A stretch of 64,000 nucleotides of DNA from Paragordius varius (GCA_964247055.1 OZ176050.1:2108001-2172000), one strand, 5' to 3'. Counted from the first letter of the stretch, positions 21,900 to 46,915 are shown. Translations and numbers: made by a program. The notes: generated by a model from the letters alone, not told the origin.

Positions 21900-22860
21900 G
21901 ACTCGATTAACCATGTACATTTATGAAAAAGTTAGGAAGCATTGGAAGTTACAGCAAAGCTTATAAACTTGCTCGAATACACATAAAAAAGAATACAAAC
22001 CCTGGTGGCCAGACCCAACGAACTTTTAATGAAGGGTGTTCAAGAATGTCATCTCACTATACTTGTTTAATATTTGTACTGAATGATCATGAGACTGAAA
22101 GCTTAAGGATAGGAGGGAGAAGATTTAACAATCTAAGATTCACAGATGACACGACGCTGATCGAAAATAATGTAGAAAGTTTAAATAATATGATAAGAAT
22201 TGTAAAAGAAAGCAAAAGATATGGAATGAACTTCAATCCTAAGAAAGCCAAAATTATGAGTTTATTACAAAATAAACCTAATATAACCATAGACGACACC
22301 CCATTAGAAGTAGTAAATGAAATCCTATTCTTAGGCTCTATAATAGATATTAACGGCTCCTCTACGCCAGATATACGCCGCATAGCGCTAGGGAAGACAG
22401 CTGCCAAGTTGACTAAATTATGAAAAAATAAAGATATCACTATGAGAACTTAAAAGAGATTAATGAAATGCATGGTTTTTCCGGTAACAACTTATGCTGC
22501 CGAAAGTTTGACACTAAAACAGAATGATAAAAAGGGAGCAGCAATAGAAATGTCGTGTTGGAGGAGAATGTTGAATATTAGATGGTCTGACAAGGTTAAT
22601 AATGAAACGTTAAGAGAAAAATTAAATATTGAGCCACTTGATGGAAGCTATAATGTTCACGTATATTGGTCGCATTTTAAGAAGTGCATCTCTCGAGAAG
22701 TTTTATTTTTGGAAAAGTTAATGGGAAAAAAGGAAGCACTGTAAAGAAGGAATCTGGAAGATGGATAAGGAAATTGAAAGAAATAGCAAGGGAAAGAGAC
22801 AAGTGGACAGAACTGATCAATTTTTCCAAGGGGTCTTACTCGACCTAAGGAGTCACCTAT
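21900..22860 (+). mobile_element. LINE remnant: reverse-transcriptase palm and C-terminal region
   Basis: Two open stretches, 21923-22423 and 22463-22744, lie in different frames on either side of a short broken segment with stops (22423-22463). The first has FTDDTTLIENN, the catalytic x-DD motif of reverse transcriptase, then FNPKKAKIM and FLGSIID as in the palm and thumb of CR1/RTE-type LINEs. The second reads TYAAESLTLKQ, then SCWRRMLNIRWSDKVNNETL, a standard C-terminal segment of such elements (xxYG.ETWTL, C.RR.L.I.W.D+V.N). The 5' part with the endonuclease and first RT motifs is missing, so this is a 5'-truncated, inactive insertion. It lies between the PDXDC1-like and ankyrin genes. 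Confidence 0.85.
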
Positions 22861-23109
22861 GACTATACCTATTTGTTGTGTGTGTATTAACCAATAAAAT
22901 ATTTTTAAATTTGTTTGTGCAAAAAATAAGAAAACTGGATACAAATTAAAGTTGAAAAAATTAAGAAATGTCATAGCTCCCATATAACTAGTATAAAAAA
23001 CGTAAAAAATTACTAATTATATAATACAAAAAAAGATAACAAAATCATATGCCATATATATTAAATTTAACATTCTATATATTTTTCAGTTTGATAATTA
23101 AGAGAAATT

Positions 23110-23340
23110 GAACTTTCTAAACTTGATCAAACATTTACTAAAATATTACAAATTGATTTTGTTAATTTTAAATTTTGAGGCACCTCTTTTTGCGAAAGCC
23201 CTAAGTGAAAGAGTCATTAGCCTATTTGCGGTGGATGAGATTCATAGTTCCGCCATTGTGCGAAAGTCTGTAATCATAAGCGGTTTAACTGATTCAAAAA
23301 CCAATTTTATGTATAGAGCAAAAAATATATTAGCCAAATA
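23110..23340 (+). CDS. Unrecognised coding-like stretch, possibly a small gene or exon
   Basis: An open frame whose second half (about 23179-23340) has fewer A/T-driven residues than random frames here: APLFAKALSERVISLF, then AVDEIHSSAIVRKSV, ending YRAKNILAK-stop. The first half is low-complexity I/L/K/N. The composition of the second half is protein-like and possibly helical. No upstream exon with clear splice sites or known family was recognised. Candidates considered (a BORC/BLOC-type small helical protein, a helicase DEIH scrap) were not supported by enough residues. Confidence 0.25.
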
Positions 23341-24102
23341 AAAATAGGCCAATCTTAGCTTTTTACCGCAAAATAAATCATTTCTTTACAAATTACGGTT
23401 TGGTACGCTATCAAATTCTAAAATAATTTTTTTGTATAAATCCAAGGTTATATTAATATATATTTATAAAAAATTAAAAAAACCTTTTAATTTCAAAACG
23501 CAGTACAAAGTTAGCGCAGTACAGGAGCAGTTTGTTTCCGAAAATCCAATACTTTACTGCGAAAAGCAGCTTATCTAGTCATACAAGCTTTACCTATTTA
23601 TGCAAAAAAATGTTTAATGTTTTTTAAAAATATATAATATTATTGTACGAAAAAAGTCATAAAGGATTATTTTATTATATCCTACATGTTCTATGAAAAG
23701 AATTTGTAGACTATAAAAAATTATTTCATAAATAATACCACATTTGAAGGATAATAGTAATTGTTATTGGACAGTCATAAATAAACTAATAAAGGGCCAG
23801 ATGTATTGTAATTTGAATCAAATATCGAAAAATCCCCTTTAAAATTGCAAAAAAACAGTTTAAAATTATTATTTTAACAAAAAACCATTTGAAAGTCACT
23901 TGTACATTGTAAACGAACTCGCTAAAAATCTTTATATAAATTAATCAATTAATATAAGCAACCCATTCTAAATGCAAAATATATATTTGTTGAAAATTAA
24001 GTTTAAAAAATATAATTACAGCAAAAATGACAAAAATAGTTTTCTAGTGTATAAATAAATAAAAGGCTAATAATCTCGGTCTCATTAGATTATTTTCCAA
24101 AG

Positions 24103-24165
24103 TTGTAGTGCAATGGCTAAGCATATGATGTTTTGATGTAGAATAGTTAAAAGCAAATCCTGCCA
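24103..24165 (+). repeat. tRNA-like sequence, likely SINE head
   Basis: GTTGTAGTGCAATGGCTAAG resembles a tRNA 5' half with a decayed A box. AAAGCAAATCCTGCC, 45 bp on, resembles a B box and T-stem (GGTTCAAATCCTGCC). The acceptor stem does not pair and the anticodon arm is not convincing. A tRNA-derived SINE or tRNA pseudogene is therefore likelier than a working tRNA gene. Confidence 0.35.
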
Positions 24166-25252
24166 GGAAACTAATCGAAAAGAAAAAAATATATTTTTTC
24201 AATACATCATAAAAAATAATCTATATTCTGCTCATCGTTGTAACGATTATTCGTGTATCCGTAAAACTAATTAGAATAAAATAAGGAAAAAATGACAAAA
24301 AGGGATATTCCAACCATTTTTCACTAACAGAATTTCGTAAACTATCTCTCAACTAGATTTTTATCCAATTACTATTGTAACCATTTTTATAAATTTCTCT
24401 CGAACGTACTTAAATTTATTTTAAATACATTTTTTTTAATTAAATAGATTATATACGTTTATAACCCGAGAAAACTCTATAAATCATTTATAAAATTTGG
24501 TTTCTCTTTTTCGTCATATTAAATATTTTTTTTTAAAAATGAAAAATTTTTTGTAATAAACTGATCCCTAAACTAGGAAAACAGTTAATACCAAATATTA
24601 ATTATCAATTCTATAGTTTAATTTGATTCGCTGATGGCATAAACTGCACCATCATATCGCTGAATAACAAGAACTTTATATATATATATATATATATTCA
24701 GTGCAATTTTTCTGTTTCCAACAAGATTGGTATTGAATTGATTTAAGCGTGATGTAAATATCAGAAAAAGTATGATGGTTTTTATTTTTTGAATAAATTA
24801 ATTACCTCGGAAAAAACACAAAATCAATTAATAAAATATTAAAATACAACTATCGATGAACAACAATTTTTTTATTTTACTTTATAATTAATGTCGTTTT
24901 TGTAAAAAAATAACACTTTATAATTAAAAACTAATAATTAAAAAGTTTTGGCCTTGATCGTGCTCTTATTGTGAAGCATGCATTATATATGTTATATTTT
25001 TTACGTTTTGTTTATCAACAGTTAAAGAAAACCGCAAATGTGATGTAAATAATAATATTATTTTAGTAGTATAAGTAATACATTAACTACTAGGGAAAGT
25101 GATAACATAAAAAAACAATGTATGAAAAATAGTTATTTATAATTTTAATTATTATAGTTACCATCATCAATATATTTTATTCAAAGTCTACTCTATATTC
25201 TGATTGAGAAAGTTATTCGACAAATACGTAGACAAATCCTTAGTATTCCGGA

Positions 25253-28165
25253 ATGGACCTACTAAATGCCGTCAAAGGCAATGAAATGGACCTTTTCAAA
25301 ACTGTCATCAAACAGATTGGAAAAGGGGGTGGATCCAATCTTCTCAACGCAGTCGATGAGAATAACAATACACCATTAAAGTACCCTTTTTTATGACACA
25401 AAACATATAATATAGTTTAGCTGCACAGATTGGGAGTCAGAAAATGGTGAAAGCTCTCTTATCTAAGGGAGCCGATGCCAACGTTGCAAATAATGTAGGG
25501 AAAACTCCTTTATCCTATGCTGCTCAAAAAGGTTTGATTAAAAAAATATAATTTTGAAATACTACTTAATCAATACATTAGTTTTATTGAAATTAATATT
25601 TTTGTTTTACCACCCCCTAATTGTATTTTCTCCAAATTTTGAATTAGCTCTAATAAATTCTACATTTATGATGATCTCACTTTTTTATTTCAAATGTCTA
25701 TTTCAGTTACGTGTTAAAATATAAATATTTTAGCACCTTAGTCAATAAACGCTTCTCAGTTTTTTCCTTTGGAATTAAAAATCGATAATTCTCAGGTGTA
25801 GCCTTATCCATCAATGCTATATTTAAAATACTCATAAAACCTTGATTTTAATTGTTTTTATAAAGCCTTACTTTTAATTTATATACCCGTAAAATACAGA
25901 TTATTTTCTATTTGCAATAAATTTATAATCGGAAAGCGGATAAATGTATATAATATAATATTATTCTTAATTTTTTAAGTTAAAATTAAGCATAAATACT
26001 AATGGCCATTTATTTATATCGCTATAAAAATAACAGCATACATGGTTAATTATATCAAAAAATATATTTTAAACAATCATTAAACAAATGGGTTTTTAAC
26101 CATTACTGTCTTTACGTATTCAAACCTAATGCTCTTATGCTATTATTTATGCTGTTGTTTAGGTTAATCCAAATATCAGATAAAAAATAAAATATCCCCT
26201 TTAAAATATAAGATAAAACAAAAACTAGCAATTAGATCCGATCTGATTTCGGTTTTATATATTTTAGAAAACGATCCTGGGCAAAATCCCACCATATTTT
26301 AAGCATATATTTTGCCAAGCATCTTTTGTTTTGGTTTTACTGTTTTCTATTTCTATAATATCGGTTAAATATTTATAAAGTAATAAATGATTTTTAAAAT
26401 ACGGAAATTTTTTTGGTATCAGTGAAACCTAGAGCATATTTTTTTGTAAAAAATACTTTAAATTGTTTTATAAACCAGAGATAAATAAATTGTCTAGTGG
26501 CGGTTTCATCCGATCCATTTTTATTTTGTTATCAGGATTGAAACTCAAACCGTTTTAGGTGTCAAAAAGTTATTGGTTCACTTCCATAAAACCGGTTTTG
26601 ATTTTAATACATAAAATATATTTATTTATTTGAATTTCAATGTCATTTTATAAGAGTATGACTAAAAATGCATTGTTAGTTTTTCATTATATAACGCCAT
26701 ATATATAGCATATACAGCAAAAAGCATTCTATTGGCTAATAACAAGAAAAAGCGAAAAAGTAAGCTTAGCCAATAAGATGCTTCTTGTTTATGCAATCTG
26801 GCAATATTTAAGGAAAAACTAGCAATGTATTGTTATTAATTTAGAGGGTAAATATAAACTTTTTTGTCGTTCATTTATAAATTAAATATATATCCAATTA
26901 TCAAAGACAGAAAATATGATCCCCAAATTATGCTTATTATCAGTAGTTTATCTTTTAAGTCAGGGCAATCAAAACGTAATTTCTCTTGAAAAAATAAATA
27001 CATTTATCGCATAATGGCTTAAAATGCAAGTGAGTACTTGCATGAGGCAAAAACGCAATAATATAAGTTTTTTAATTTGTTAAGGGATTCATAAAATTAT
27101 TATTTGCTATGTATAAACCATTTAAATTCGAATTTTAGGTGCAATAGACGTAGTTAAATCCTTGATGAAGAGTGGAGCTGACCCAAATCTCAAAGATGTG
27201 AATGGGAGCAGTCCGCTTTTGGATGCAATTCAATCGGGTATTATGCAGACCGTGACAGGCTCTAGCCAACAAAGCAGTACAGGGAACAAAATGATGGATT
27301 CCGTCGTGAAATACCTTATTAAAGGCGGCGCCGATGTTAACACAACAGACAACCATGGTATATAAACCTTATTGTATAAAAATTAAGAATTGGACCTCAT
27401 AATATAATTTGGTTTTCAATGAATTTATGTATATATTTGCCTTGTTTTATAATTTTATATAAATCTTTTATATAACTTAAGATGAAAGAAGTTTATCATG
27501 TCGTTTGATCTCTATAAAAATCCAAAATTTTAAAATAGAACCGATTTTTTTAAAAAATCCGTTCAAATGGTTGCTTAAAATTGGATTGCTATAGGTATTC
27601 ATAATAGGCATAAATAATTATAATTTTTAATGCACACCTTCAACTGTTAACAGAATTTCAAAAATAATTATCAAATACAATATGGATGCTACATATTTAT
27701 CAATAACATACATTAAATTTTGCTAAATGAACTTAGATTTATAAACGATTCTTGGGTGGCAAAATAAAACTGATATCAGTTAAAAAGTTTTCAATATTGC
27801 TCATTAATACAAACAAGAGGGGTACTAATGCATTTTAAATTTTGACAACATTTTAGTTATTCATTATGAATAGTTTCTTATTTTTAGGTAATTCACCCTT
27901 AACCTTGGCCGCCAAGGGCGGAGCTCTTGATACGGTAAAAATGCTGTGTGCAAAAGGTGCCGATCTTCTAAAACCAGATGCATCCGGTAAAACACCCCTC
28001 CAATACGCACAAGAAGGTAATTACGGGGAAGTTGCCAACATTATTGGAGGTTTGGCCCAAGGCTCAATGAATATTAAGGATTTAATGTCAGGACCTGGAG
28101 GCAACCTGGTCAGTAGTTTGATGGGGGGCAACAAGGGACTCTTAGATAAATGCACAATTCTATAA
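25253..28165 (+). CDS. Small ankyrin-repeat protein (4 exons)
   Basis: Exons 25253-25380, 25416-25531, 27139-27357 and 27888-28165 join in phase to 246 codons, with introns of 35, 1607 and 530 nt. The protein is almost wholly ankyrin repeats: NNNTPLNLAAQIGSQKMVKA, then GADANVANNVGKTPLSYAAQ, GADPNLKDVNGSSPLLDAI, GADVNTTDNHGNSPLTLAA and ASGKTPLQYAQEGNYGEVA, each with the TPL(x)xA and GAD(x)N signatures. That gives four to five repeats covering about residues 36-218. The third repeat carries an insertion (about residues 122-139, TVTGSSQQSSTGNK). The C-terminus is Gly/Met-rich (GGLAQGSMN, LMGGNKGLLDKCTIL). There is no signal peptide or membrane segment. Codon use is less AT-rich than the surroundings. 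It is likely a cytosolic protein-binding adaptor, but the partner is unknown and I recognise no named orthologue. Confidence 0.9.
25532..27138. other. Intron 2 of the ankyrin gene
   Basis: 1.6 kb of AT-rich DNA. The one structured piece is an imperfect hairpin at about 26723-26787, with arms AGCATTCTATTGGCTAA and TTAGCCAATAAGATGCT separated by about 30 bp. No coding or mobile-element protein signal was seen. Confidence 0.5.
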
Positions 28166-31100
28166 CCAAAATTATTATAATTATCAATTTTCCTCTCTCT
28201 CTACATATATCATATGCTTTACAGTATTTATTCGAACAAACTGTAATTACATTTAACGAACCATAAATTAAAATTATGTGAAATTAGTTACTAAAGTATT
28301 TGGTGGGAAATCGTATATAGCATGTAATATCCTATAAAAGGAGTATGCACCAAAAATTTAAGCGCCTTAACATTTTACAGACACCATGTGGTGGTTTCTT
28401 ATTTTATATGGACTGGTATAAGTGAAAAACTGCCTTGATTAAGATGGAAAAATTTTGAATTATTGCATTTCATATTATAAAAAGATCCTGTTTTATATTT
28501 AATACATATTAATTAAAGAAGCGAATATTTAAATCCAAAATGAATAATGTGGCATATAGGTCAAAACTCCCTAATGAATAATAGACAAATAACTATCTTC
28601 ATGTATTCTATGTGCATAAAAAAGGGGGTATAATATCCCTTTAAAATATATATTTAAACATAGTACCAGGATTCTTATGGTGATTTTGGTTTTTTTCTGG
28701 TGTACAATAAAAACTAAAATAGATAAATAAAAAAAATATTTTTTTAAAAAACAACAACCATACAAAATACCTTAAAATATTATTAATTATAATTTTATAA
28801 TATATAAATGATTATGTCAATTTAAATAAATTTTAGGGTACAACACATTGATAAATTTTTGGTTTTTTAAATTTATTTTAAGCGCCTATTTCGGATGATA
28901 TATCTTTTTTTAATCGTAAATTTTTGAATTTTTTAGAGCACTTTTATGTACCGAAAAAAAGCGTGTTGGATATCCATATTTTATTTCATACTTTGCAAAC
29001 ATTGAGTTATAATTCAAAAAAATTCAAGTTTATAAAAGTACAGCAATTTTTTGAAAAAATATTTTTCTTTATTTTTATCCGTTTTGTCTAAATAATATCA
29101 TTTCTGTAATATATATTCATAATGATGTTGGCTCCTAATGTCTCAAATTTTTTGCCCGTCCGAAATGGGCTAGTTTTTTATGAATAAAAATATCAAAATT
29201 TTGAGATAAAAATTGTAATATATGGTAAGTATAAGATTAAAAAATTATTTTTTAAATATATGCTTTGTTATATTTTTACAAACAGTATTTATGGTATTTT
29301 GAAACATAATAAAACGGTAGAAAAACACCTTAAGATATGATAAAAACGTTTTTTATTCACTAAGGTTTCTATCACCTCAGAATTATTTTTGAACGTTCTC
29401 TAATCAAAAACACATTTTATGTTTAAGTTAAATTTGAATATAATCGAATTCTTTGAGATGTTGGAAATGTTGGGCATCATCGCATAGCAAAATCTTTTTT
29501 AATATCTCTCACTGTTGTTACCGTTTTTACCAGTCTGAAATATCATTCTTCTTTATAATTTGGCTAAGAATTTTCTCCAAGCAAAGTATCCATCCATTTT
29601 TACAAAATATTGATACTGTATATCACAACTTATCGTAAAATCTTAGATTTTCATTAACATAGAGAAACATAGCCCACAATAAAGGGGTCAAAAATGAGAC
29701 CAATGTTAGATTAAAAGCGTAAGCTCTTGCATTTTATAAGAAATATTAATCATCATAAATTCCTAGAGATTTGTTAAAATTAAAGTGGCGAAACTGAAAA
29801 ATATTGCAAGTTTTTGTCGGAGGATATAATTCATATATAGTAATAATTTAAAGGTAGTAAACTTGCATCAATCTTTTGACACAATTAAAGTTTAATCAAC
29901 TCCTTTAAAAAATAGATGAATCCTAAAACATACAAGTAAAATCTAAAGTTTTCTAGAGAACTAGGTGTGCATTTTATTGAATTAATTTTAATTTTTTTTT
30001 GATGTTATGAGGATTAATATATTTCCTTTTTGTAATAATCAAAATTTATACAGTTAACTGTAAATTGGTGGGCATAAAGTCAATATTTAAATAATATATA
30101 GGCTTGAGTAAATCAATCTTTTGAAAATCAAGTTTATTATCCTTTAAAAAATAGATATATTGGACACACATGTAAAACCAAATTGTTCTAAAAAGAACTG
30201 CGAGCGCATACATTTTTAACTATATTCTTTTTTTGTCAAAATTTTGGGGCTTACATCTATTTAAAAATTAAAAAAATACTTTCTTTTTTTAAGTATAGTA
30301 TATAATATATAGTAACGATTGTTTTTAGGCTTTTAGTTATCACCAAAAAATCAACAAAATTTTGCCTTTTTTCGATATTAAGCTACCACAAAAGTCTATT
30401 TTTAAGACTCGTAAGGACCAAAACCAAAAGGAATATGAGAATCCTGCATTATAAAACTTACAACTTATAGTTTTTTGCACTGTGTATATAATTAAAAAGT
30501 GCAAATATCATTAAATTCTACAAATTTATTTTATTTTTTTCATAACTTGTTTAACATTCATCAAAAAATTTGACAAATTTTTTAGCTAAAAAATGGCGTA
30601 ATTCAAAAAAAAACAACTAAATAAAATGTATAAGAAACATTCAAAGTGCATTTTAAGCGTTATTACAAAATATAAGATGTATGATGTGCATAAAATATAT
30701 TATAATTATAATTTTTTAATTTTAAGAAACATAATATGAATGATGGTATTGATATTGATATTATAAATAAAAATTGAGGAAAGGAAGGAAGTGTAAAACA
30801 ACTAATACTTGGACAAATAAAATTATTAATTTTTCATTTGTAATTTGCCTCCAAAATTCCACAATGGGGATTCTTAAGGTCAAATTTGACATATATTTTT
30901 TTAATTATAATTGATGTATATATTTTGGGGCAAAACGATTCGTATTATATAGTGTATCGTGAAAACATTCGCAAAAGGTATATTTTTCGAGTTACACAAC
31001 TAAAAACTATTTTTATAAATAAGATTTGGACATTAAATTAAGCTAGATAAAATGATTATAATTTTTTGAACTTTAAGTTAAAATAGATCGTGTAAATTAG

Positions 31101-31331
31101 TCAAGACAAGGCGCATTTTATATAAGGGGATATGGTGCAAAAGTTAAAATGATTGTTTTTTTATTTTTTAACACTCTTTTTCAACAAATGACATATGTTA
31201 GAATAAAAAAACGAAAAATTGAATAAGGAAGCATAAATGTTCAAATATATAATAAAAATTATTAAAGTTTATAAATGAATGTATAAATACAAATATCCCT
31301 AAAATTAAAATTCACGTTAAAAACTACTGTT
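28166..31331. other. 3.2-kb gene-free AT-rich stretch
   Basis: Lies between the 3' ends of the ankyrin gene (+) and the HIPK gene (-). I see no conserved coding block. A family C repeat fragment (GGCTCCTAATGTCTCAAATT, then CGAAATGGGCTAGTT) is at about 29128-29230. Open frames at 28571-28765 and 29453-29638 have no family resemblance. Confidence 0.5.
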
Positions 31332-43430
<12,099 letters not shown>

Positions 43431-43821
43431 TTATAAAGTATAAAAATGTTGTAAAAAAATTCATATATGGATGATATAAAACTTCACTAAGTAATTTTTT
43501 TATAAAAAATTAACCGTTTTTTATCTTTCAATCGTTATTATTAACTTCTAAGTTTTTAAAAGTAAATTATTTTTAGAACGTTACTTCAATTTAAAAAATA
43601 AACTAACTTTTTAATATATAAATGGATAAATTATCAAGAAAGAAAAAACTTGGGGAGTATGAAAATATCCATGTTCAATAAATAATAATTAATATACCAG
43701 ATTTTAATAGTCCGTTTTTGGAGCATTTGTGTTCTAACTCTATATCGATATTGGAAAATTCACAATGATATTGAACAAAAATATGATTCTCTCAAAATAA
43801 TACCGATAAAGAATCTGTACA
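43431..43821. other. Upstream region of the HIPK gene
   Basis: About 390 bp of AT-rich DNA between the HIPK start codon and a TTAACAC element. It presumably holds the minus-strand promoter. No recognisable promoter element stands out from the AT-rich background. Confidence 0.4.
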
Positions 43822-44372
43822 TTAACACTGTATTCAATTTGGGGTATCAAAATACCCCCAAATTAAAGTTGAAATTTCAAAAAAACTACTGAGGGAAACA
43901 GTATTAATTATTATATAAATAAGCTAAAATATTCTAATAAAATTTTGTTTTGAAAAAAAGGTTCTATGTCAAACTACTTGGATGCCATTTTTATTTTGCA
44001 AAATTTTTGCAAAATATCGTGTTTATTTATTTTACAAGGTTAAATTAAAGCTAATTTTTTAATTAAACGACTGCTAACATGAATATAAATAGAAAACTAG
44101 TTTATTTTGTATCATTTTTTAATTGAGGCAATGCACACATGTCACGTTGACTAAATTTCACCTTTGGGTTTTATTTTAAAATACGTAATATCAAGTATTT
44201 TTCATAAATGTTTTTAATATATTCCTGTTTATTAATGTTATATAAGTACAAAATTTTGCCAAGGTTTCTATTCCTTCCATAATTTTAAATTATTTAATTT
44301 TACAGGGCTGGGGTATCGTACTCCCCAATTTGAATCGAAGGACTAAAATGAATGTTTTGATCTAAGTGGTAA
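43822..44372 (-). mobile_element. TTAACAC element family B, inverted copy 3
   Basis: A 551-bp reverse-complement copy of 1879-2455. It begins TTAACACTGTATTCAATTTG, has the palindrome GGGGTATCAAAATACCCCC, and ends CTGGGGTATCGTACTCCCCA then AATCGAAGGACTAAAATGAA. It sits about 400 bp upstream of the HIPK start codon, in a position comparable to copy 2 upstream of SMIM14. Confidence 0.75.
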
Positions 44373-44559
44373 AAACATCTATTCTCCAAATAAGTACATT
44401 AAAAAATTACATATAATTCAGGGACAACTTTTAGAGCCGTATGCCATCGTGGAACGCGGTTTGAATATCGCTACATTAAGATAAATAAAACTTTTTTGTT
44501 GAAAGCTACAGACTTTAAAAATAGAAATACAAAACAACATTTATAATAATGAAGTGTAA

Positions 44560-45640
44560 GACTTTAGTTTTCCAAAAGTAGCATATTATAAAATTCTCTA
44601 AATGGATATTTACACAGTGTCCACAGAAAAACCTGATGAAATATATCTATTCTGATAGAAAAATGTATCAGGATTATCATGGTTTTGACCCTGTCATATA
44701 AGTATATTTTTACTGGTAATTGCATCAAATCAGAAAGAAGCAGTATTGGCGCCAAAAACATTTTAATTAATTTTTTCCAAGGATAAATGCCTCATTTCAA
44801 AAAATATCACTAAATATATCATAAATTACCTATAAAAAGCAAAACAATATTTTTAAAAAAATTTAATTTTTAGATGTAGGCTCCAAAAGTCCCAATTTTT
44901 TGGTCTTCTCAAATCAGCTAGTTCTCCTAAAATAAACGCAAATATGTCTAGATTGCGCGATAAAAATATTAAATATTTGCAAAATTTGATATCAACCAAA
45001 ATATTTAAAACCAATGCCTCCTTATTATAAATATTTATTATTTGGCAAAATATTTCTCCATACTTCATTTCTAATTGATAATGCTTATCATTTCTACACC
45101 TCGGAATTTGATTAAAATATTTAGTCTTCAAATTTATGATAAATAAAATTTTGTTTTTTACAAAATTCAGCAATATTATAACGTAAAACCTTTTAATTAA
45201 ATTTCTGAAGCGATAGAAAATTTCAGCATCATCAAATTGTATAGAGAAAGTTTATAATAAAAGCGTTTCATACCGTTTCCATCCTTCAAAATAGTGTGAA
45301 GTACGCTTCAAGAAAATTTTGCTAAAAATTTAATTTTTGTAAAAAGTAGTTTTTAAAAGAATATTTTTTAATGTCAAAATTTAAGATATTTTTAGAATTT
45401 TTATCGCGCGATTCTGATATTTTTGCATTTATTTTAAGAGACTTGTCCATTGAGCAAAAATATTCGGGACGTTGGGAACCTATTCATATAAAAATTTTTA
45501 ATGTCTTGCTTTTTATAGGTAGTTTAGGATATATATTAACAATATTTGTTGGGATGAAGATAAAAGATAGGGATCCGGAATCTGACACCGTTTGTTATGT
45601 GAGATTGACCCCGAAAATAGGCATGTAGTATCATTGTGTG
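44560..45640. repeat. Old foldback (inverted repeat), family C
   Basis: The left arm (about 44700-45010) and right arm (about 45380-45600) are reverse complements with divergence. Read in the right-arm sense, both contain TTTTTATCGCGC(A/G)AT, then GCATTTATTTTA or GCGTTTATTTTA, then TTGCTTTTTATAGGTA. Their accidental open frames (44853-45173 on minus, 45371-45628 on plus) translate to similar strings on opposite strands (DIFAFIL), which is what first shows the symmetry. Single-arm fragments occur at 21598 and 29128. Confidence 0.6.
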
Positions 45641-46915
45641 TCCTAGCCCTTATCATGCATTATATACATTGATTTTGGCCCGAATTTTTATTGATATCCA
45701 ACTAGGTTTCAAAAGGATTTACACTTGTTGCCAACATAAATTATTTAAAATGGTTAATAATTAATCATTACCCTTATTGATAAAGTTATAAATAAAACTT
45801 ATCACTACAGTAATAATTGTTAATTAAATATGACCATATCTTAAAATTATATTATATCATTATTTAAATAAAGACTTGCCATTAAATGGCGGTTTTGATC
45901 TGACTATTTCTATATTTAAATTTGACGTTTTAGACCTTTGTGTTATTGTGTTTACACCATTAGTATAGGGTCTACCGGATAATTGGCTGGAATTTCTATC
46001 AAATAATTTTTTATGATTTCAAAAATATGCGTGTCTTCTCGCCTTTCAACATGATCTGATAAATGTAATTGGATATTTCTGGTAATAAAGGTAATAGGAT
46101 TCATATAAGGGATAAATTTTTAGTTTCGGCATACATACCTGGATGGAATGTACGCCTAAATATTAATTAAAAATTTCATGTATTAAATAAAAGTGGATAC
46201 AAAACCTTAAGAATATAGAATTAAAATATATTGCTAAGAGTCAAAAAGTATTAAAAAAATATTAAAAATCGAAAAAGGCTAATGTATGGTGTGTGGTGTG
46301 ATATCCCGGCGGCTTGGAAAAGCTCTGCAAAAATCCACAAGGCATTCCTTTAATTATGCCAGATATTACAAAGGTATACAATAATGAGGTGATTAGAACC
46401 CGGTAGGAGAGACTCGCAATATAACGTAGTTAACTTCAGCAAATCCACAGAAATCATGTCAAATTAACCAATTTACAGAACGAATTAGACAAATTTGACC
46501 ATTAAATCGGATAACAAGATTAGATAAGTTCAAATGGTCATATTATAGTTCATAAAAGTATAGTAAAATATCCATCATACAGGTAAAAGTGGCTGCCCAA
46601 CATTCATCTTAAATTATACCGTCAAATTATTTTCAAAATAAATAATATCCCCTAGATATAAATAACACATTTTTCGCAAGAATCAACCAAAGAGAAAACC
46701 CTAATAACTACTAAAAATAACCAAAACTAACAAAATAAATATAGTCTATCTGGAAGCTGAAGGTTTAAATTTCAAAATGCCTCTAAGTATTTTTTATTAT
46801 AAATATGTTTAAAATTAGCTTTAAAAAAACACTAATTTTAACGTTTATACATATTTATATTTAAAGATAGAGTTTTAAACGCTTTATTAAATAATACCAA
46901 TTTTATAATATAACT
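45641..46915. other. AT-rich spacer, no gene seen
   Basis: Slightly more balanced composition at about 46290-46460 (GTGTGATATCCCGGCGGCTT, AACCCGGTAGGAGAGACTCG) suggests a decayed repeat. No family was recognised. Confidence 0.4.

Larger units (their letters stand above)
22861..25252. other. Intergenic AT-rich DNA upstream of ankyrin gene
   Basis: Mostly without content. Exceptions are an unrecognised coding-like stretch at 23110-23340, a tRNA-like stretch at 24103-24165 and a short (AT)n tract at about 24678-24698, each listed separately. Confidence 0.5.

Noticed and set aside
22087-22440. 117-codon minus-strand open frame
   Set aside because: It is the antisense shadow of the LINE reverse-transcriptase fragment.
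23110-23340. DEIH-like motif suggesting a helicase
   Set aside because: No Walker A or other helicase motif nearby, and the residues after DEIH do not fit RecQ or DEAH proteins.
24103-24165. Functional tRNA gene
   Set aside because: Acceptor stem does not pair and the D and anticodon arms are not convincing; called SINE-like instead.
45371-45628. 85-codon open frame on plus strand and 44853-45173 on minus strand
   Set aside because: They mirror each other because of the foldback. No family resemblance; repeat DNA.
46290-46460. Balanced-composition stretch suspected of being an exon
   Set aside because: All frames have stops within short distance and no conserved motif was found.
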